From UBA1573 sp034005165 (GTDB lineage: Bacteria; Pseudomonadota; Alphaproteobacteria; Micavibrionales; Micavibrionaceae): a DNA stretch of 29,036 nt. The translations under genes were made by a program, and so were the position numbers. Below the pieces are notes generated by a model. It was not told where the DNA came from. It saw only the letters and a program-made list of their open reading frames with translations, and ran no database searches. Positions within the stretch are counted from its first letter, which is position 1; every line of letters begins with the position of its first letter. Shown piece by piece: positions 23,901 through 29,036 of this stretch. The DNA lies in NCBI GenBank assembly GCA_034005165.1, contig JAVEVE010000010.1:1-29036 (forward strand), written 5' to 3'.

Positions 23901-25787
23901 TTCAAAGTTCTCGCGAATTCCCTGAATGACTTCCTTGTTGATGCTGTTTTCGACTGCCCCGACAATCTCCGCCTCGAAGTCTTGAATCCACAGAGGATAT
24001 TCCAGATCGCGCGGCCATATTTCATGAGGATATTCCGCATGAACTTTGAGGCCCATATTTTCTAACACCGGCAAAATGTCAGATAGAGGAACGGCCTGAT
24101 GCGGAGAGTATAACTTCAGAGAAACCTGGTTTGATCCGGAGCCATGTGGGCGATATAAATCAACATCAGGCTTATTGGTTTGAAGTATAACTTCAAGCTT
24201 ATCAATATCGTGAGCTGCCTGACGGGTTAGATAAGCCTCCTTGTAAGACACAGGGAAGGCGTTTCCGTAGCGATGCGCAATAGCAGCAGCTTCGTCTTCG
24301 TTTTCGAGATATTCGACAAGCGTATCGTTCAAACGCTCACTCCAGTTCCGACCTTCGGCCTGGAGACGTTGTTCGATCTTTGCGATATCGTATTTTTGTT
24401 TTGTTTCTTGGTCGCATTCCAGAGTAAAGCTGGCGCGTACAAGCGGAGAATCATCAACAACAGATTGGAAGTTTACGAAACGGGCACCAAGCTCCTCTTC
24501 TAAAATCATACTGAATCTGATTCTCAAACGTGTATCGTAGCGATCACGCGGTATATAGACCAAGCAGGATATTGTTCTGCCGAACATGTCCGGACGAACG
24601 AACAGCGCAATTCGCGGACGCTCCTGCAAACGCAAGATTTCCATACAGGTTTTGTAGAGTTTGTCTTCCTCAATCTGGAAGAGTTCATCGCGCGGATATT
24701 TTTCAAGAATATGGCGAAGAGCGCGCCCACTATGTTCACCGGACTCAAATCCAGCCTTACGAATAACATTCTCGACCTTATACCATAGATACGGAACTGT
24801 TGCGATACCACGGGAATATGTGACAGAAGTGAATAACCCTATGACGTGCGTTTCTCCCGTCAAGTTTCCTTTACTATCGAAGCTACGGATAACTACACAA
24901 TCGACAGGGACTCGACGATGAACATCGGAATTACGCATCAATTTTGTTATAAGGAGCTGTGGTGCATCTTTTCTTGCAGCAAGATTATTCACAAAGCGAT
25001 CATGGTCGATCTTATCCAGAAATCTTTCCTGACGGTCGGAGCTAAAGAGCCCATAACCTGATCCTTTAACTTCAGAAATTTTTTGACTTTTGCCCACGCC
25101 CGAGACTTTGTAATCAATGCACCCCAATAGCGTGAAGTTATCATCATGGATATATTGCAGAAAATCCTGATACTCCTGATAGAGGCGGTCAGATTGCGCT
25201 GGCAATCTAACCAGATTTTCCTTGGCCTCGCTTAAAGCGTGGCGAACATGCCGCCAATCGCGCGTTGCAAAATTGGTATCCACAATAATTTCATGCAGAT
25301 CCCTTTCCATTTCCTGCATTTGCTCATCTGTCAGCCGGCGATTGAGCTGAATGAACATATGCATCTGACCGCGAATCTCTTCCTGACGCGCTGTATCACG
25401 TGAGACGAATTCGCTTTTTTTGCCTGATGTTTTTTTGTAGAGGCGCGGATGGAAAATCTGCTCGATCAGATAAGACTTCTCAGAGATGTAAGCGGTAATC
25501 GAATCAATGAAGAATACCATATCATCGCTAACAATATTGATAACGGTGTGGACGTTATACCAGCCGTGCGTATCTTGCGCTGGATTACAAACCTCAATCA
25601 GGCATTGCCCGGCCTTGCGACGACTCGAGAGTCTTTCGTGCATCGGAATAACGTTCTCCAACAAATCATCAGCGACATCCGATCTCCCACTGTCTTTTAA
25701 AGCCATCAAGAACGCCTTGACAAACGGCCCTGATTTTAATGCTGAGTCTTTTTCTGATTGTTTGCTTTTCTTTACACTGGCTGACAC
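20973..25787 (-). CDS. NAD-specific glutamate dehydrogenase, large (180 kDa) type
   Basis: A 1604-aa enzyme oxidising glutamate to 2-oxoglutarate and ammonia with NAD. Size and content match the bacterial 180-kDa class (Bac_GDH). N-terminal ACT-like regulatory regions (about 1-700) precede the catalytic core. The core has SVIVPMGAKGGFVVKMPP (about residues 835-852, with the catalytic lysine region) and the Rossmann motif GVGDMGGDVFGNGLLQSKK (about 977-995), then ITARGAWESVKRHFRE. A long helical C-terminal domain follows. The start is GTG at 25787, with AGAGGAG 6 bases upstream. It is monocistronic with its own terminator. The Caulobacter orthologue GdhZ also modulates FtsZ; whether that holds here is unknown. 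Confidence 0.96.
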   Translation of the reverse strand: MSASVKKSKQSEKDSALKSGPFVKAFLMALKDSGRSDVADDLLENVIPMHERLSSRRKAGQCLIEVCNPAQDTHGWYNVHTVINIVSDDMVFFIDSITAYISEKSYLIEQIFHPRLYKKTSGKKSEFVSRDTARQEEIRGQMHMFIQLNRRLTDEQMQEMERDLHEIIVDTNFATRDWRHVRHALSEAKENLVRLPAQSDRLYQEYQDFLQYIHDDNFTLLGCIDYKVSGVGKSQKISEVKGSGYGLFSSDRQERFLDKIDHDRFVNNLAARKDAPQLLITKLMRNSDVHRRVPVDCVVIRSFDSKGNLTGETHVIGLFTSVTYSRGIATVPYLWYKVENVIRKAGFESGEHSGRALRHILEKYPRDELFQIEEDKLYKTCMEILRLQERPRIALFVRPDMFGRTISCLVYIPRDRYDTRLRIRFSMILEEELGARFVNFQSVVDDSPLVRASFTLECDQETKQKYDIAKIEQRLQAEGRNWSERLNDTLVEYLENEDEAAAIAHRYGNAFPVSYKEAYLTRQAAHDIDKLEVILQTNKPDVDLYRPHGSGSNQVSLKLYSPHQAVPLSDILPVLENMGLKVHAEYPHEIWPRDLEYPLWIQDFEAEIVGAVENSINKEVIQGIRENFEECLKGIWETEIENDSLNRMILLAGLPWRDVVVLRSYIRYMRQTKIPFSLPYMEQAVTDYPVIGKLLIEYFYAKFEPKSKAGKNVANKCDDIESKIEQELQNVSSLDQDRVLRAILSTMKVTLRTNFFQQDEEGRGKSWVSIKLDSKLVPNIPDPRPYREIFVYSPRIEGVHLRGGKIARGGLRWSDRHEDFRVEVLGLMKAQQVKNSVIVPMGAKGGFVVKMPPKTGGRAAFQEEGIACYRTFIRGLLDITDNRLGKKIIPPENVVRHDEDDPYLVVAADKGTATFSDIANSISLEYGFWLGDAFASGGSVGYDHKKMGITARGAWESVKRHFRELNHDTQSQEFDVIGVGDMGGDVFGNGLLQSKKIRLIGAFNHMHIFCDPSPDAAESYKERARLFKAVKGWGDYDTSKLSKGGKIFLRSEKYLKLTPEIMKRFDIEKDTVSPAELIKAMLHGRADLLFFGGIGTYIKAASETNADAGDRSNDSLRVNADEIRAKVVGEGANLGVTQRGRIAYAKKGGRINTDFIDNSAGVDTSDHEVNIKILLSEVVRDPKAKLTFASRNKLLTEMTDDIARLVLQDNYFQTQALSLMEAQAADLLPEHAAFMRSLEKAGLLNRKVEFLPNDEEIEERMRMRKGLTRPELSLLVSYGKLSFTNALLNSDLPDDPAMVDWAENYFPEVLKKKYLKDIHNHQLRREIIAMAVSNAVINRLGPTFVRKVTERTGANVSEVTNAYLIVRDAFTLRQIWDDIEALDNKVPATIQLRAMIKTSRLAERETYWLLTRMGRKANRAKDGEVFAKQVAILKKSLAKILPQDIRSNMDMRAKDWQSNGIPEVLAKEIAMLPLIGAAFDLIQISQRQKTDITKIASIYFDLGGLFHFERLRTKAINMAEDHPDLAMAANGIVESLNSVQSALTSRVAEDCKQKAADERISIKWVNEFCPRSQMVIHMIEEMEKAGHFSLADLVVVEQQLRGLI

Positions 25788-25960
25788 AGTTGTCTCCTCT
25801 TAGCCTGAGATAAAAACAAGACGGATTTTATTCCATCATCGAGGCGTAACCACATTCCTGTTATCAGGTTTGGGAGCCTGTCCGGAGCAAACATGATATT
25901 GTTGATAAGGTCAAGAGGGAGTGCTCTGCACAAAACACATGACAGTGATTCGTCTTACGC

Positions 25961-26479
25961 CTAGAATGGTCCTTCAATCGAAACTTCGATTGCTTCCCGA
26001 CCTTTTTCTGCAACTTTGTATTTAACTCTAACACGCTGGCCCGCTTCGACCATTTTTATCTCGCACCGCTCGAGGCAAGATTTATGAATGAAGATATCTT
26101 TCATTCCGTCATCCGGAGATATAAAGCCAAATCCTTTGTCTTCATAGTAGAGTTTAATAATGCCTTTGGTAGAAAATTCCCCTTTTTCTTCCGGATGGAA
26201 ATGAACCTGTTCATCCGGACAGTCCCCTAATGAGATGATCTCTATTACGTTAATAACATTTGCTCCTTTTTCGCCGTACTCTACCTCGCAAAAAAGCTCT
26301 GCCCCCTCTCCTAGACCATATACACCCAGTCGTTGTAATTGCGTAATGTGTAGAAATGCATCTGCCTCTGTTCCTTCGGGTATGACAAAACCAAACCCTT
26401 TAGCGGCATTAAACCATTTGAGCTTTGCTTTTACAGCCTCTCTTTGCTTTTCTAATGAAATATCGCGAGCCAAGGTCAT
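25961..26479 (-). CDS. Double cold-shock-domain protein
   Basis: A 172-aa nucleic-acid-binding protein with two cold-shock domains. The first (about 17-82) has RNP1-like KGFGFV at 27-32 and RNP2-like DAFLH at 40-44; the second (about 103-170) has KGFGFI at 115-120 and DIFIH at 128-132. A linker with CPDEQVHFHPEE joins them. Tandem cold-shock domains are characteristic of alphaproteobacterial CspC/CspD-type proteins, whose roles include RNA chaperoning, cold response and stationary phase. The ATG has a weak ribosome site. It is divergent from fadD, with -10 elements of the two genes possibly overlapping near 26514-26523. Downstream (25804-25960) I see no convincing terminator. Confidence 0.92.
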   Translation of the reverse strand: MTLARDISLEKQREAVKAKLKWFNAAKGFGFVIPEGTEADAFLHITQLQRLGVYGLGEGAELFCEVEYGEKGANVINVIEIISLGDCPDEQVHFHPEEKGEFSTKGIIKLYYEDKGFGFISPDDGMKDIFIHKSCLERCEIKMVEAGQRVRVKYKVAEKGREAIEVSIEGPF

Positions 26480-26596
26480 TTTGAAACTATCTTTCTTTTT
26501 TGATCTTAGGTCGGGAGTATAATCTAAACAAAAGTATAGCGTCCATAGGTCTTTTTAAAATTTTAAGACAACAGCGCTTGTTTTTTCTCCCCTGCC

Positions 26597-28399
26597 ATGA
26601 CTTTGACTCAGTATCATGTTAATATGCAAGAATATGTTATTGTGAACCGCAAAAAAATTTATGAAAAGGTGCCGCAAGTGCAGCAAAATAAGGACGTTGA
26701 TGTACATTTCTGGGCAAAAGCTTATCCTGAAAAAATTGATTGGAACATACATGGATATGCTGCACTTTCCACGGGTCCTATTTTCCAATACCTCGAATCA
26801 ACGCGAAAAAAATTTCCGCATCGACTCGCTTTCAGATTTATGGGAAAAAGCTGGACGTGGGAGGAAATCGGCTCTCTGGTTGACCGCATGGCCAAGGGCT
26901 TGCATGATCATGGTGTGGAGCGTGGTGTCAAGGTTGGGCTATGTCTGCCGAACTGCCCTTATTTTCTAATTGCATACTATGCAATCGCAAAAACAGGGGC
27001 AACAATAGTCAATTACAACCCCCTGTATGCAGAGGAAGAGATAGCCAACCAGATTGAAGATAGCCAGACCGACTATATGGTAACAGTTGATCTTGCGTTG
27101 ATTTACGGTAAACTTGAGAAAATGCTGCACCGCACGAGATTAAACCAAATCATTGTGTGCCCGTTTTCTTCCTGCCTGCCGTTCCCAAAGAATATACTCT
27201 TTTCCCTTTTTAAAAAGGCGGATGTAGCCAAAATCCCTAATGATGACCGTCATATTTACTTCAAACAACTGGTCAGTAATGACGGACAATTCTTGCCACC
27301 ACCGATCAATACGGATTCAGATGTTGCCTTGCTCCAATATACCGGGGGAACGACCGGAACGCCAAAAGGAGCTATGCTGACGCATGCCAATCTGACAGCG
27401 AATGTCGAACAATGTCTACGCTGGTTTTATGATGTTCATCAGGGGCAAGAACGCATGTTGGCCGTTATCCCTTTTTTCCATGTGTTTGCAATGACCACCG
27501 TTCTAAACTTGAGTGTTAAATGCGGATTCGAGATTATTGCTTCGCCACGCTTTAATCTTGAGGAAACTCTCGAACTTATTCATAGAGAAAAGCCACACTT
27601 CTTCCCCGCGGTTCCCGCTATATACAATGCCATCAATGCACATCCCCATCTTAAGAGTTATGATCTAACCTCTTTGAGATATTGTATCTCAGGAGGAGCG
27701 CCCCTTCCTGTTGAGGTTAAAAAGGCTTTTGAGGCAGAAACCGGGTGCGTTCTGGTGGAAGGATACGGACTGACCGAGACATCCCCCGTTGCTTGTGCAA
27801 ACCCTATCGAGGGCATGAATAAATCAGGCTCTATCGGATTACCATTACCGGGTACAATTATAGAATTGCATGACACTGATACGGGAGAAACCGTGACAGA
27901 GACAGGTAAACGCGGCGAGCTTTGGATCAAGGGGCCGCAAGTTATGAAGGGATACTGGAATAAACCCGATGAAACAGAAAAAGTTCTGGAGAACGGATTT
28001 CTTAAAACTGGTGATGTGGCGACCTATGATGATGACGGTTATATTTTTATCGTTGACCGTATCAAGGATCTTATTCTTGTTAACGGGTATAATGTGTATC
28101 CACGTATGATCGAAGAGGCAATTTATCAGCATCCATCCGTAGAGGAATGCGTTGTTGCAGGTATTACAGATGCAACACGTGGCGAGGTCCCGAAGGCATG
28201 GATCAAACTTCGTGAAGGACGCAAGCTTTCGGAAGAGGATTTACGTCTGTTTCTAGAGGAGAAAATTTCACGTATCGAGATGCCGCGACATATCGAGTTC
28301 CGTAGTGAACCTTTACCCAAAACCATGATCGGAAAACTGTCTAAAAAAGACCTTCTTGCGCAAGAGATAGAAAAAACCCAAGCCGTTTCAGACCTATAA
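26597..28399 (+). CDS. fadD: Long-chain fatty acid-CoA ligase
   Basis: A 600-aa ANL-superfamily enzyme that activates fatty acids to acyl-CoA with ATP. The P-loop-like motif YTGGTTGTPKG spans residues 248-258. VEGYGLTETSPVA (about 386-398) gives the A5 motif, GDVATYDDDGYIFIVDRIKDLI (split here as GDVATYDDDGYI then VDRIKDLI, about 472-493) gives A7-A8, and the catalytic-lysine region PKTMIGKLSKKDL lies near 574. The N-terminal block WAKAYPEKIDW is typical of FadD. The start is uncertain: no ribosome site precedes the ATG at 26597, and in-frame ATG 26624 or GTG 26642 are alternatives. It probably feeds beta-oxidation or phospholipid recycling. No beta-oxidation genes are adjacent. Confidence 0.94.
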   Translation: MTLTQYHVNMQEYVIVNRKKIYEKVPQVQQNKDVDVHFWAKAYPEKIDWNIHGYAALSTGPIFQYLESTRKKFPHRLAFRFMGKSWTWEEIGSLVDRMAKGLHDHGVERGVKVGLCLPNCPYFLIAYYAIAKTGATIVNYNPLYAEEEIANQIEDSQTDYMVTVDLALIYGKLEKMLHRTRLNQIIVCPFSSCLPFPKNILFSLFKKADVAKIPNDDRHIYFKQLVSNDGQFLPPPINTDSDVALLQYTGGTTGTPKGAMLTHANLTANVEQCLRWFYDVHQGQERMLAVIPFFHVFAMTTVLNLSVKCGFEIIASPRFNLEETLELIHREKPHFFPAVPAIYNAINAHPHLKSYDLTSLRYCISGGAPLPVEVKKAFEAETGCVLVEGYGLTETSPVACANPIEGMNKSGSIGLPLPGTIIELHDTDTGETVTETGKRGELWIKGPQVMKGYWNKPDETEKVLENGFLKTGDVATYDDDGYIFIVDRIKDLILVNGYNVYPRMIEEAIYQHPSVEECVVAGITDATRGEVPKAWIKLREGRKLSEEDLRLFLEEKISRIEMPRHIEFRSEPLPKTMIGKLSKKDLLAQEIEKTQAVSDL

Positions 28400-28469
28400 C
28401 CTTATCCAAATTAGATCAAATCCAATCATTTATTTAAATTTCGGTAAAGGCTGTATGGCAGACTGGAAT

Positions 28470-28498
28470 TTGGGTGAATACGCCCATCTTGGTATAAA
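28470..28498 (+). promoter_or_regulatory. Candidate promoter of the TadG-like gene
   Basis: TTGGGT (28470-28475), a 17-base spacer, then TATAAA (28493-28498). Predicted start is near 28505, 15 bases before the ATG, leaving room for GGGAG as ribosome site. Upstream are a TAGATCAAA element (28412) and a near-miss CtrA box, TTAA-N7-TAAA (28434). Confidence 0.4.
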
Positions 28499-28519
28499 AA
28501 AGGGTTAGGGAGAAATCCA

Positions 28520-29036
28520 ATGATCGGTTGGATAGTGAAATTTTTAAAGAGTGAACGCGCGTCCGTGTTGCCAACTCTGGCCATCACATTACCTGTTGTT
28601 ATGGGTATGACTGCCTTAGGCACAGATGGTTCTTTTTATGTCATGAAAAAATCTGATCTTCAGACTGCGGCGGATGCGGCAGCATATGCGGCAGCATGGG
28701 AAATGTCTCAAGGTAGCGAAGATAATATGAATTATATGGCTGGGCTTGAAGCAGAGCGAAACGGATTTAACCCTGGCGAGGGCTCTTTGAACGTTGAGGC
28801 TGTGACACAACTTGACGGACAAATTTCGGTTCAGGCCACAATCATTCAAGATGCTCCTCTGTTTTTCTTTAAGGCACTATTTGCTCAACCTTTTAAAATT
28901 CATGTTAATTCCGAATCTCTCGTGAGTAATGATTATCTGGGTAATTACTGTATCCTGTCTTTGGAAGAAGAAGAATCGGGCGCATTTAAAACTGTCGGAA
29001 CTGTCGAGATTCAAGCTACATCCTGCGGATTAGCCG
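28520..29036 (+). CDS. TadG-like Tad/Flp pilus-assembly protein (partial, runs off the end)
   Basis: An open frame of 172 codons with no stop before the window ends, so the 3' part is missing. Residues about 16-38 are a membrane segment (LPTLAITLPVVMGMTALGTD), and the following DLQTAADAAAYAAAWEM is the classic N-terminal pattern of TadE/TadG-like pilus-assembly proteins (the Tad domain), where a pseudopilin-like helix precedes a periplasmic region. The periplasmic part so far is acidic with Cys residues near 148 and 169. The ATG has GGGAG 7 bases upstream. It may start a new transcription unit 120 bases after fadD. Tad pili mediate surface adhesion; an isolated Tad-domain protein with a different envelope role is possible. 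Confidence 0.85.
   Translation, partial: MIGWIVKFLKSERASVLPTLAITLPVVMGMTALGTDGSFYVMKKSDLQTAADAAAYAAAWEMSQGSEDNMNYMAGLEAERNGFNPGEGSLNVEAVTQLDGQISVQATIIQDAPLFFFKALFAQPFKIHVNSESLVSNDYLGNYCILSLEEEESGAFKTVGTVEIQATSCGLA

Noticed and set aside
25843..25961. Inverted repeat GGCGTAA/TTACGCC flanking the region between the dehydrogenase and cold-shock genes
   Set aside because: The arms are only 7 bases and over 100 bases apart; expected by chance and not a plausible hairpin.
28434..28448. CtrA-like site TTAA-N7-TAAA upstream of the TadG-like gene
   Set aside because: One mismatch in an A+T-rich region; suggestive given CtrA control of pili elsewhere, but below my threshold for a feature.

Overview
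The window looks like chromosomal core sequence from a free-living, motile, chemotactic alphaproteobacterium of moderate G+C. The evidence is the set of gene families: a double cold-shock-domain protein, an omega subunit with a long acidic tail, the roughly 180-kDa NAD-glutamate dehydrogenase, a YbaK-type deacylase, a Gcw_chp outer-membrane protein, a Tad/Flp pilus gene and a perfect CtrA-type box (TTAA-N7-TTAA). Genus cannot be fixed from this sequence alone; a Micavibrio- or Rhodospirillales-like lineage is a guess. No insertion sequence, prophage, CRISPR array or rRNA is visible, and no gene-free stretch exceeds 300 bases.

Layout. 1-2.8 kb: tRNA-Gly(GCC) on the minus strand with a strong promoter, two small unknown genes, and a NIT-domain chemoreceptor. 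3.0-5.8 kb: a compact plus-strand operon (YbaK-like deacylase, YbbN/CnoX-like thioredoxin-TPR protein, Lon N-domain protein, Trm112-like protein, DUF971 protein) with a protein-quality and translation-fidelity flavour. 5.8-7.6 kb: leuA behind a leucine-rich leader peptide and mutually exclusive hairpins, i.e. an attenuator. 7.6-8.8 kb: a Gcw_chp outer-membrane protein and a small secreted protein. 9.0-11.1 kb: a dCache chemoreceptor. 11.3-11.7 kb: rpoZ. 11.7-14.0 kb: four poorly characterised genes around the CtrA-type box, including an orphan OmpR-type DNA-binding protein with a deleted receiver. 14.0-15.0 kb: an RsmC-like methyltransferase. 15.1-20.9 kb: an export operon (RND adaptor, RND permease, MATE transporter). 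21.0-25.8 kb: NAD-glutamate dehydrogenase. 26.0-26.5 kb: the double cold-shock protein. 26.6-28.4 kb: a FadD-type acyl-CoA ligase. 28.5 kb to the end: the start of a TadG-like pilus gene that runs off the window.

The most interesting signals are regulatory. The leuA leader peptide and the first gene of the 3.0-kb operon both have an ATG placed 6-7 bases after a plausible -10 element and no Shine-Dalgarno sequence. This predicts leaderless mRNAs, including a leaderless attenuation peptide. Other signals are the CtrA-type box between two divergent unknown genes, a 24-bp perfect palindrome whose half-site recurs upstream of a chemoreceptor and the Tad gene, and intrinsic terminators embedded in the 3' ends of convergent neighbours.
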